Assembly: GCF_000717475.1 (NCBI RefSeq)
Contig: NZ_JPIK01000012.1
Coordinates: 245,814-309,813 of the forward strand
Origin: Desulfonatronum thiodismutans
GTDB lineage: Bacteria; Desulfobacterota; Desulfovibrionia; Desulfovibrionales; Desulfonatronaceae
Length of the DNA: 64,000 nucleotides
Direction: 5' to 3'
A model generated the notes under the pieces. The model saw only the letters and a program-made list of their open reading frames with translations. It did not search any database and was not told where the DNA came from. Shown piece by piece: positions 11,261-19,003 of this stretch; position 1 is the first letter of the stretch, and each line of letters starts with the position of its first letter. Both the position numbers and the translations under genes were made by a program.

Positions 11261-12946
11261 CTATTCCAGGCCGATGTCCAGCGTGGTCCCGGTATCCGGC
11301 ACGGTGTCCAGGTCCAGGGCGTAGGTCAGCAACACGGTGCGGCGCTGGGTGAACCCGGTCACTCCCGGGTGGGTGTTCACCAGGACGAAAAGTGCGGTGC
11401 GTCCGTCGTTCATCACATCGGCCAGGCCGTAATCCACCACCGTACCGCGGATGCGCCGGGTCTTCCAGTTGATGTTCAGGTTGATGCCGTCCCAGAACAA
11501 AGAGTGGATTTCTCCCTGGGGGAAATACCGGTAGCGGGCGAAGAACTGGGCCGAAAGGGAAATGTTCCGGTTGACCAAGAGGTTCCAGGCCGTATCCCTG
11601 CCCAGCCGAACCGGGACCAGGCGGGAGGGGATGTAGTAGTAACCCCTCAGCTCTTCAGTGCTTCTGTCCTGCCCGAGGCCCGGCAAGGTTTCGTCCATTT
11701 CCAGGCCGAGGGCCGAACCGGCATAGGACTCGTCGGTAACCGACTGAAAGCTGTTGGTGGAGGAAAAGACGCGCAGTTTGTCGCGATGGTCGGCGACGAC
11801 GATCTTGAAGTCGTTGTCCTGGGGCAGGAAGGTGAAATTGAAGACGTTGGCCTCTCGCGGCAGGTTCAGAGGCGTGCCCAGGTCCAGGCTTCCGTCCATG
11901 CGCAGCACCTCGTGGACCCCGGAGTCAAAAAGTCGGTTGCGGCCTTTACGCTGTCCGATCAGGATGGACTGCAACTCCGGTGGCTGACGCACCACGTTCA
12001 TGTACAGGGGGATGCGGTCTTCAAGGAGCGTGAAGCGACCGTCGATGAAGTTCAGGATGAATGAACGCGGCGTCTCCTCGAGTATCGCCGAGACGATGAT
12101 TTCCTGAAATCCGTCCCGGTTGATGTCCAGCAGGTTGATGTTCAGACATTGGACACGGGTTGGGGCGGCGTATTCGGCCAAAGGCATCAACTTGTTGTCC
12201 ACCACGTGGTAGGCCAGGACCTTGTTGTCCGTGAGGAGGAAGATCTCGTTGTTGCCGTCGCCGTTGGCGTCTCCGACCACCATGCCCAGGGAGGAGAAGG
12301 GCAGGGCCTGGCTGCGCCAGCGGCCGGGCGCGTCCGCCGATCCGGCGTACAAAATTTCCGGGTTCAGGTGGTAGGGCGTGCGTTCCGGGCCGTATTCGTT
12401 GTAGATCAGATCCGGATGGCTCGGCCCGGCGGGTCGGGCCGGTTGGCCCGCCTGGGGCTGGGCGGCCTGCTCCTGACGTCTGCCGAAGACCTGGGCGTTG
12501 ATCTCCTGGGCCACTCCTTCCAGGGCGGGAATCAGGTCGTTGAGCGGTACCTGGGCGGAATGCGGAAAGTCGTTGCCCTTGGCGTCCAGCACATAGACGT
12601 CCAGGCTGGCTTGGTCGCCGAGAATGGTTACGCTGCCGAAGATCAGGTAATCCGTGCCCAGGGCAACCAACGCCTCCTGGGCCTGTTCCACGGAGGCCGG
12701 AGTCGTGGGGACGGTCTGGGAGATGACGGGCCTGTCCACGTCTTCGAAGCGGTCGGCCCACTTTAAGCGCGAAGTGAGCATGGTCTGCACGCCTTGCCCA
12801 AGGTAGGCGTACTGGTCCGGGCCGTGGACGGTGAAGGGCAGCACGGCGAAGCGCTTCAGCGTGTCCTCGGCCAGGGCCGCCCTGGGCGGCGTGGCGCAGG
12901 TGAACAGAACAACGGCCATCAGTAAAAAACGGAAGTAATGACGCAT
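11261..12946 (-). CDS. Secreted FlgO-like / FG-GAP (VCBS) repeat protein
   Basis: A 561-residue exported protein with a signal peptide (MRHYFRFLLMAVVLFTCATP, cleavage near AALAED). Residues 30-160 resemble FlgO/TolB-N type domains (RFAVLPFTVHGPDQYAYLGQ, then a GTDYLIFGSVT phrase). The C-terminal half carries FG-GAP type Ca-binding blades (GDANGDGNNE, LLDINRDGFQE, LADVMNDGRT), consistent with a beta-propeller. The ATG at 12946 is chosen for its AAGGAG site. It is probably envelope-associated and pairs with the unknown gene immediately upstream. Function is unknown. Confidence 0.8.
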   Translation of the reverse strand: MRHYFRFLLMAVVLFTCATPPRAALAEDTLKRFAVLPFTVHGPDQYAYLGQGVQTMLTSRLKWADRFEDVDRPVISQTVPTTPASVEQAQEALVALGTDYLIFGSVTILGDQASLDVYVLDAKGNDFPHSAQVPLNDLIPALEGVAQEINAQVFGRRQEQAAQPQAGQPARPAGPSHPDLIYNEYGPERTPYHLNPEILYAGSADAPGRWRSQALPFSSLGMVVGDANGDGNNEIFLLTDNKVLAYHVVDNKLMPLAEYAAPTRVQCLNINLLDINRDGFQEIIVSAILEETPRSFILNFIDGRFTLLEDRIPLYMNVVRQPPELQSILIGQRKGRNRLFDSGVHEVLRMDGSLDLGTPLNLPREANVFNFTFLPQDNDFKIVVADHRDKLRVFSSTNSFQSVTDESYAGSALGLEMDETLPGLGQDRSTEELRGYYYIPSRLVPVRLGRDTAWNLLVNRNISLSAQFFARYRYFPQGEIHSLFWDGINLNINWKTRRIRGTVVDYGLADVMNDGRTALFVLVNTHPGVTGFTQRRTVLLTYALDLDTVPDTGTTLDIGLE

Positions 12947-12978
12947 GGAGGTCTCCTTGACATTGGCGGGAAGGGACA

Positions 12979-13488
12979 TCATGTCGGGCTGGTCGCGTCG
13001 CGCAAGACCACGACGAGTTGTCCGGGCCCGGAACGGCGGAGCGTGACCCGGGCGGCGTTGTTGACGGTTTGGGCCAGAATTTCCAGTTCCTCGGGAAGTC
13101 TGGGCCGGAAGACGGAGGCTCCGCCCTCTGGAAGGTACAGTCGGAGATGGCTTTCAGCGTCGTCGCTGAACAAATCCGGCCCGATCCACATTTGCACGTC
13201 GCCCTGGGATTGGGATACAAGCGAAAGATACAGCAGCCACAAGCCCTGAATCCTGTCGCGCTCAGGCATTCCGGGTGCCAGCAGCGATTCCAGCTTGGCG
13301 GAGAGATCGTCCACCACCTCGCCCAGCCTGGACTCCAGGGCGTCGAGTACGGCGGAGCGTCGGCTCGGAGGACAGTGCCTCAAGGCTTGGAACAGGGCCG
13401 CGAACAGCGCGGACGAAATGTCTCGCGAATCGTTTCCGGAAACCGTCGCGGGACGGTCTGAAAAAGTGGAAGGCGAATCGGAAGCCAT
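12979..13488 (-). CDS. Conserved hypothetical protein upstream of the FG-GAP gene
   Basis: This encodes about 169 residues from the ATG at 13488; an in-frame TTG at 13539 would add 17. The N-terminal 40 residues are Ser/Thr/Asp-rich and probably disordered. The centre is helical (SALFAALFQALRHCPPSRRS, LESRLGEVVDDLSAKLESLL). The C-terminus ends in strands (RSGPGQLVVVLRD). No signal peptide is seen. It is 32 bases upstream of the secreted FG-GAP gene on the same strand. Family not recognised. Confidence 0.6.
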   Translation of the reverse strand: MASDSPSTFSDRPATVSGNDSRDISSALFAALFQALRHCPPSRRSAVLDALESRLGEVVDDLSAKLESLLAPGMPERDRIQGLWLLYLSLVSQSQGDVQMWIGPDLFSDDAESHLRLYLPEGGASVFRPRLPEELEILAQTVNNAARVTLRRSGPGQLVVVLRDATSPT

Positions 13489-13638
13489 GCCGGCAAGTGG
13501 ATCGGGTAATGACTCGGAGAATGGGGCGATCAACGGCAACGGTCCATATGTTTTTGGAAAGTCGAAAAAACCATTTTAGACGCTTTCATTCACCAACGCA
13601 AATGATGATTTGCGCGCATAAGGGAGAGCACGGGCCGC

Positions 13639-15030
13639 ATGCCAAGAAGTTTTCGCATCGTCTGCCGGCCTGAGCACGTCGGGCTGGTGGAGGAATTGCT
13701 GCGGGTCGAAGGCCACGTCTTCGCCCCGGAGCCCTTTTTCCCCCTTGCCCGTCGGATGGTGGAGGAACCGGCTCCGCTGGGAACTTCCGTTGCCGCGGCT
13801 TTTGGTCTGATCTACATCCAGGACCGTTCCTCCATGCTCGCGCCGCTCTTGCTGCAACCTCCCCAGGGCGGCACGGCGCTGGACATGTGCGCGAGCCCGG
13901 GCAGCAAGACCGGCCTGTTGGCCCAACTCGTGGGTCCCTCGGGGATGGTTCTGGCCAACGAGCCCAATCCGCGGCGGCTGGCGACGCTGCGCCAGAACAT
14001 AACAGCCCTGAATCTGATCCAGGTGGCCACCTGCGGACGTCCCGGACAGGAATTGCCCCTGCCCGAAGCCTTGTTCACCCATATCCAGTTGGACCCTCCG
14101 TGCAGTGGATGGGGGACCGTGGAGCGCAACCCCCGGGTTCTGGAAATGTGGCCGGAACACAAGCTCGGGCCGCTGGTCGCCCTGCAACGCGAGTTGTTGC
14201 GCAAGGCCGCCGCGCTGCTGGCCCCGGGCGGGCGGCTGCTTTACTCCACCTGCACCACGAATCCGGCGGAGAACCGGGAACAGGTCCGCTGGGCCGAGGA
14301 GCACCTCGGCCTGACGCCCGTTCCGCTGCATCCCCTGCCGGGCTTCGAGCAGTCCCATATCCGGTCCGATGCCCTGGGCGAGGACGACGGTTGCCTGCAC
14401 GTTCATACCGAGGCCGGGGAGGGGCAGGGCTTTTTTTTCGCCGCCCTGACATGTTCCGAAGCCTCTCCGGCAGCTTCCAGGGAAAAACGGGAAGGACCCG
14501 CTGCGTTGGAATCCTCCGGACGGCTCCATGGAGGCAGGGGAAGGAGAAAGGGTGATGCGTTCGGCACGGTGATCCGGCCCGGCGAGTTTCCCGGCCTGGA
14601 GAACGTGGTCTGGGAACATCTGCCTCCGGGAGAACTCCGGGAGTTCAACGGACGGGTGGTCTTTTTGCCGGAACCGGCCTTGTCTCAAGGCCTGGACTTG
14701 CCGTCTTCCCTGGGTTGGCGAGGATTCGACATGGGTCGATCGACGGGCCGAACCTTGCGGCTCAATCCCCGGTTGCGGCTGCTGCTGCCGGAATACAGGC
14801 CCGGTCAGGGGCTGAACCTGGACGACGCGCGGGACCTGAAAAAGCTGTTGCAGGGCCAAAGTCTGGATTTGCCCTCGGGAGCCGCGACCGGACTTTCGGG
14901 ACGGGCCCGTGGGACTGTCAGGGAGCGGGCCAGGGGGGCTGTCGGGAGCTGGATCGGGCTCTACTGGCGCGGCTTGCCCCTGGGCTGGGCCACGGTCAAG
15001 GGCGGACGGTGTCTATGGTCGCCGAAGTGA
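13639..15030 (+). CDS. RsmF/RsmB-family rRNA (cytosine-C5) methyltransferase
   Basis: A 463-residue NOL1/NOP2/sun protein. The SAM-binding motif is DMCASPGSKTGLLAQL near residue 80, motif IV with its cysteine is DPPCSGWGT near residue 154, and the catalytic cysteine motif VI is YSTCTTNPAENREQV near residue 203. A C-terminal PUA-like extension (about residues 340-463) matches RsmF rather than RsmB. It methylates cytosines in 16S rRNA. Its last 18 bases overlap the 3' end of the convergent ClC gene. Confidence 0.9.
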   Translation: MPRSFRIVCRPEHVGLVEELLRVEGHVFAPEPFFPLARRMVEEPAPLGTSVAAAFGLIYIQDRSSMLAPLLLQPPQGGTALDMCASPGSKTGLLAQLVGPSGMVLANEPNPRRLATLRQNITALNLIQVATCGRPGQELPLPEALFTHIQLDPPCSGWGTVERNPRVLEMWPEHKLGPLVALQRELLRKAAALLAPGGRLLYSTCTTNPAENREQVRWAEEHLGLTPVPLHPLPGFEQSHIRSDALGEDDGCLHVHTEAGEGQGFFFAALTCSEASPAASREKREGPAALESSGRLHGGRGRRKGDAFGTVIRPGEFPGLENVVWEHLPPGELREFNGRVVFLPEPALSQGLDLPSSLGWRGFDMGRSTGRTLRLNPRLRLLLPEYRPGQGLNLDDARDLKKLLQGQSLDLPSGAATGLSGRARGTVRERARGAVGSWIGLYWRGLPLGWATVKGGRCLWSPK

Positions 15031-16869
15031 GCATGCCCGGCGCTTTTCCTCCGGAATGGCCTGGGTGTAGGCCTGAAAGACGTCCTCGCGGTTAATCAGG
15101 CCCAGCACGTGATGGGCGTCGACCTCCGGTGTTTCGGGCCTGATGTCTTCCCGGACCACGGGAATCTGGTCCACGTCCGCCTGCACGAAGGCCATCAGGG
15201 CCGTATACAAAGAGTCCTCGGGCCGGAGCAGCACGGGCTTGCGGGCCACGTCCTTGACCACCAGCAGATCGCACAGATCCTGTTCGTAAAGGATCGTTCG
15301 CACGTCCTGGATGGACAGAATGCCGGTGATGCGGTCGTCGCGGCCGCGCACGGGAAAGTTGAACTGGCTGGTGTTGGCGATGACGTCCATCAAGGCCCCC
15401 CAGGTCGTCCCTTCCTCCAGAATGATCACCCGGCCGGGCCGGAAATGATCCTGGACGCGCAGTTCCTCCAGGACGTTGATAGTGGCGTCCTCCCGGTGCG
15501 CGGGTGAGTCGAACTTGTTTTCGGCCTGGTGCTCGTAGAGCGAGACGTCGCGGTTGATGACCAGGCACAGGGCCGAGGCCAGCATCAGCGGGACCAGCAG
15601 GCCGTAGCTCTGGGTGATCTCGCAGACCATGATCAGCGGGCCCACCGCGGCGTTGGCCACTCCGGCGAAAAACGCGGCCATGCCCACCAGGACGTAGCCT
15701 CCGGGCTGCGTAACCACGCCCGGAAGCAGGAAATGGCCGACCTGCCCCACCACGCCGCCGCACATTCCGCCCACGAACAGGGCCGGGGCGAACATCCCGC
15801 CGCTCATGCCCGACCCCAGGGTGATGGACGTGGCCAGGGTCTTGCCCAGAAACACGGCCAGCATCACCACCAGGGACAATTGGCCCAGCACGGCCATTTC
15901 CAGCCAGCCGTAGCCGTCGCTGAGCACGGGCGGAAAGGCGACCCCCAGCATGCCCACCAGCAGGCCGCCCAGGCCCATGGACCAGACCAGCCCGGCGCGT
16001 TGCCGGACATGCTCGAAAACAGTGCGTTTGATGAAGAAGAACGTCGAGAGGTAGGCGCGTCCGGCCAGGGCGCAGACCAGGGCCAGGACGATGTAAAAAG
16101 GCAGTTCCTGAGCGCTCTGGAAGCGGAATTCCGGGGTTTCCAGCATGGGCACGGCGCCGAAGAACAGAGTGAACAGGGAGTAGGCCGTGACCGAGGAGAT
16201 CAGGGCCGGCAGGATGGCTTCGGCCTCGAAGTCTTCCCGGTAGAGCACCTCCACCGCGGTGATCGCCCCGCCCAAGGGGGCCCGAAAAACCGCGCCCAGC
16301 CCGCCGGCTGCCCCGGAAAGCAGCAGAATGCGACGCTCCTTGACGCTCAGCCCGAGGCGGTTGGCCAGCAGGGAACCGAAACAGCCCCCGAGTTGGGCCA
16401 TGGGGCCTTCCCGTCCGGCGCTGCCCCCGCCGGCGATGGTCAGCACCGCGGTGGTGCTTTTGATCAGGGTCGCGCGTACGGGCATCTGGCCGTCCTGGCG
16501 ATGGAACGCCTTGATCATGGCGTCCGTGCCGTCCGTCCCGCCGGACATGGGTTCCGGAATCCAGCGGCTGACCAGGAATCCGGTCAGTATGCCCACGGAC
16601 GCGGTGAGGATGGGGACCAGCCAGGGGCGATACGTCCCCGGTTCGCCGTGAAACAGGTCCTCGCCCGAGGGCAGGGGAAGGTTCAGACCTGCGAGGTACA
16701 CCAAAAAAAAGTGGCGCAGCCCCTCCAGGCTGACGAAAAATGCTACCGCGGCCAACCCGGAGAGCAGCCCGGCCAGCATGCCCAGCAATACCCACCGGGC
16801 TGATCCGCCCCGACTTGCGGCATGGATGAAGTGGCCCCATTTCCGGAAGTACGGCTCAAGAAAAGACAT
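15013..16869 (-). CDS. ClC-family chloride channel/antiporter with CBS domains
   Basis: A 618-residue membrane protein with 10-12 hydrophobic segments up to about residue 440, then two CBS domains (about 480-600). The glutamate gate motif GGSAGREGPMAQLG is near residue 152 and GGMFAPALFVGG near residue 355. The usual first filter motif GSGIP is replaced by SGGTDGT, so ion selectivity may be unusual. The stop codon overlaps the convergent rRNA methylase. The CBS pair suggests nucleotide control. Confidence 0.92.
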   Translation of the reverse strand: MSFLEPYFRKWGHFIHAASRGGSARWVLLGMLAGLLSGLAAVAFFVSLEGLRHFFLVYLAGLNLPLPSGEDLFHGEPGTYRPWLVPILTASVGILTGFLVSRWIPEPMSGGTDGTDAMIKAFHRQDGQMPVRATLIKSTTAVLTIAGGGSAGREGPMAQLGGCFGSLLANRLGLSVKERRILLLSGAAGGLGAVFRAPLGGAITAVEVLYREDFEAEAILPALISSVTAYSLFTLFFGAVPMLETPEFRFQSAQELPFYIVLALVCALAGRAYLSTFFFIKRTVFEHVRQRAGLVWSMGLGGLLVGMLGVAFPPVLSDGYGWLEMAVLGQLSLVVMLAVFLGKTLATSITLGSGMSGGMFAPALFVGGMCGGVVGQVGHFLLPGVVTQPGGYVLVGMAAFFAGVANAAVGPLIMVCEITQSYGLLVPLMLASALCLVINRDVSLYEHQAENKFDSPAHREDATINVLEELRVQDHFRPGRVIILEEGTTWGALMDVIANTSQFNFPVRGRDDRITGILSIQDVRTILYEQDLCDLLVVKDVARKPVLLRPEDSLYTALMAFVQADVDQIPVVREDIRPETPEVDAHHVLGLINREDVFQAYTQAIPEEKRRACSLRRP

Positions 16870-16879
16870 GGGGCGGGGG

Positions 16880-17842
16880 TCAGACGCACTGCCGGGCTTC
16901 CACCAAATGGGCCTCCGGAGAGCCGAGAATGCGGCGGGCCAAGACGATGTCTTCGCGGATTCTGGCCATCAATGCGTCAAGGTTCGGAAATTTTTGTTCG
17001 CTCCGCAACCGCTGAACGAAGTGGACGCGAACGTCGCGATCGTAGATGTCCTGGTCAAAATCCAGGATATGCACCTCCACGGAGAGCACGTCGTTTCCAA
17101 AGGTGGGGTTGTAGCCGATGTTGGCCACGGCCGGGTGCGTTCGTCCGTCGAATTCGGCCCAGACCGCGTAGACCCCGGTCTTGGGAAACAGTTCGTCCCG
17201 CAATTGCAGGTTGGCCGTGGGAAAGCCCAGCAAGCGACCGCCCCGATTGCGTCCGGAAACCACCTTGCCCTCCACCCGGTAGAACCGACCCAGCAAGGGG
17301 CGGACCTCCCAGGCGAGTCCTGCCTGGACCATATCCCGTATCCGCGACGAACTGACCACGGCGTCGTCGATCAACACCGGTCCGATTTGTTCCACGGCAA
17401 AACCGTGGCGCGTCCCGAGTTCCCGGAGCATGGCGTAATCACCCTTGCGGTTGCGGCCAAAGGCGTAATCGTATCCAATGACCATGTCCCGCATGCCCAG
17501 ACCCTCCAAAAGATAGATCCGCACGAACTCCTCGGGCTCCAGTTTGGCCAGGTCCTTGGTGAAGGCGATACAAAAGGCGTAGTCGAGCCGCAGGGAGGCG
17601 ATGGTTTCCAGCTTTTGGTGCGGCAACATGATGAACGGGGGCGTCCGGGACCCGCTTAGAACCCGTAGCGGGTGGGGCTCAAAAGTGACCGCCACGCTGG
17701 TAAGGCCGAGGGAAGCGGCTTTTTGGCGCGTCCGGCACAGCAGTTTCTGATGGCCCATGTGGACTCCGTCGAAATTGCCGATGGTGACGCAGGATTGAGA
17801 AACGGTTTGGCGGGCTTCTTCCAGGGTGCGCAAGACCTGCAT
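16880..17842 (-). CDS. ribF: Bifunctional riboflavin kinase / FAD synthetase
   Basis: A 320-residue RibF. The N-terminal nucleotidyltransferase domain shows GNFDGVHMGHQKLL near residue 22 and the YDYAFGRNRKGD motif near residue 125. The C-terminal flavokinase domain shows GRNRGGRLLGFPTANL near residue 200. It converts riboflavin to FMN and then FAD in the cytoplasm. The stop lies 10 bases upstream of the ClC start, so the two genes are probably co-transcribed. Confidence 0.95.
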   Translation of the reverse strand: MQVLRTLEEARQTVSQSCVTIGNFDGVHMGHQKLLCRTRQKAASLGLTSVAVTFEPHPLRVLSGSRTPPFIMLPHQKLETIASLRLDYAFCIAFTKDLAKLEPEEFVRIYLLEGLGMRDMVIGYDYAFGRNRKGDYAMLRELGTRHGFAVEQIGPVLIDDAVVSSSRIRDMVQAGLAWEVRPLLGRFYRVEGKVVSGRNRGGRLLGFPTANLQLRDELFPKTGVYAVWAEFDGRTHPAVANIGYNPTFGNDVLSVEVHILDFDQDIYDRDVRVHFVQRLRSEQKFPNLDALMARIREDIVLARRILGSPEAHLVEARQCV

Positions 17843-18072
17843 GAGGATGGGGTTCTCCTACCGGATAGGTATGCCGCTCGCCGACTTCCGAACCCGGAAG
17901 GCGTCGCGAAACGGCGAAACCTGTATTCGTACCGGAAACCTTCGCGTCCTTCAACCACGTGACGATGCCCGAACAGGACAGGCCGGACACGACCAGGACG
18001 GCGGTACTGGAAAAAAACTTTCGCCGACCTCTTGCCAACCGAAGCCGATATGAGTAGACACCTCTTCTTCGG

Positions 18073-18159
18073 GCCGAAGTGGTGGAATTGGTAGACACGC
18101 TAGGTTCAGGGTCTAGTGGGGGTTCCCCCGTGGGAGTTCGACTCTCCCCTTCGGCACCA
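18073..18159 (+). tRNA. tRNA-Leu (CAG)
   Basis: An 87-nt class II tRNA with acceptor GCCGAAG/CTTCGGC, D-loop GGTAGACACGC, anticodon loop TTCAGGG (CAG) and a long variable arm with a GGGGG/CCCCC stem. The T-loop is TTCGACT and CCA is encoded. It stands alone, with an intrinsic terminator directly downstream. Confidence 0.97.
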
Positions 18160-18166
18160 AAAATTT

Positions 18167-18208
18167 AAAAAGGGATTCAAGCTGTAACGGCTTGGATCCC
18201 TTTTTTTT
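18167..18208 (+). terminator. Intrinsic terminator of tRNA-Leu
   Basis: An 11-bp stem (172-182 paired with 190-200, within 18.1-18.2 kb; one G-T wobble) with a 7-nt loop is followed by a T8 run at 18201-18208. It lies 12 bases after the CCA end. Confidence 0.92.
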
Positions 18209-18244
18209 ATTCTTGAGCTCCCTTGTTCGTTGAAAGATTTTGCT

Positions 18245-18961
18245 TCAGGCCGAGCCTATCTTTGAGTGGTTTATGCACTTTGCCAACCATCGCCGCAGAC
18301 CATGGATCACCTCGGGCAGGGGGCGGCCCAGGAGGAAAGGAAGGTGGTCCGGAGGGATTCCGGCTTTTGCCTGGAGGAGGTCGCGGAGCGCGGCGTCGTA
18401 GGCCGCGGCTTGGCGGAGGAGGTTGGCGGATTCCGGGGTGGAGTCTTGAAGGTGGCCGAGCAGGTCGGCGACGGAGCAGCGGGTTTCGTGGTCGCGGACC
18501 AGCTCGGCCAGAGCATTGTCCGGGCCCAGGATATCCAACCTGGACAGGCGCGGCGTCGCGGCGGTCTCGGCCAGGTCGGCGGTGTCCCAGCACTTCAGGG
18601 CCGCGCACTCGACGGGCTTGTTCTGGTGGATGGCGCAGCGGCCATTGGGGTGATTGGTCGTTTGGGGGGGAATGGTTTGGGGAGCGGGTTGATGGAAGCG
18701 ACAGCCCGCGTCGCCCTGCGTCGAGGGCGTATTCACGGCTTCCCGTGAACGAATCTTGACGCATTCCGCGTTCAGCGGGACGACCAGTCCCTTGACTTGG
18801 TCATGGACCGGTTCGCCCACCCGCAGGGTGACCAGGTCTTCCCTGAGAATGATCTTGTCGCGCAGCAGAGACAGATCCGCGTGATGCAGGGCCGGACCGC
18901 CCTTGCGGCAGCAGGTTCCGCACCGTCGACAGTGGGTTGGCGGGGCCGGGTGTTGCGACAT
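18245..18961 (-). CDS. YkgJ-family CxxCxxCC protein (metal-cluster binding)
   Basis: A 238-residue protein of the zinc/iron-chelating YkgJ type. The N-terminal cysteine motif CRRCGTCCRKGGPAL lies near residue 11, and further cysteines follow in GCRFH, GRCAIH and CAALKCWD (residues 85-125), the set expected to bind a metal cluster. The C-terminal half is helical without cysteines. Cellular role is unknown. It converges on the tRNA-Leu gene and lies 42 bases downstream of the M16 protease. Confidence 0.82.
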   Translation of the reverse strand: MSQHPAPPTHCRRCGTCCRKGGPALHHADLSLLRDKIILREDLVTLRVGEPVHDQVKGLVVPLNAECVKIRSREAVNTPSTQGDAGCRFHQPAPQTIPPQTTNHPNGRCAIHQNKPVECAALKCWDTADLAETAATPRLSRLDILGPDNALAELVRDHETRCSVADLLGHLQDSTPESANLLRQAAAYDAALRDLLQAKAGIPPDHLPFLLGRPLPEVIHGLRRWLAKCINHSKIGSA

Positions 18962-19003
18962 GGTGGGGCGTTCCTTCCGCGCTCGTTGCAGTCGAAAGCC
19001 GGG

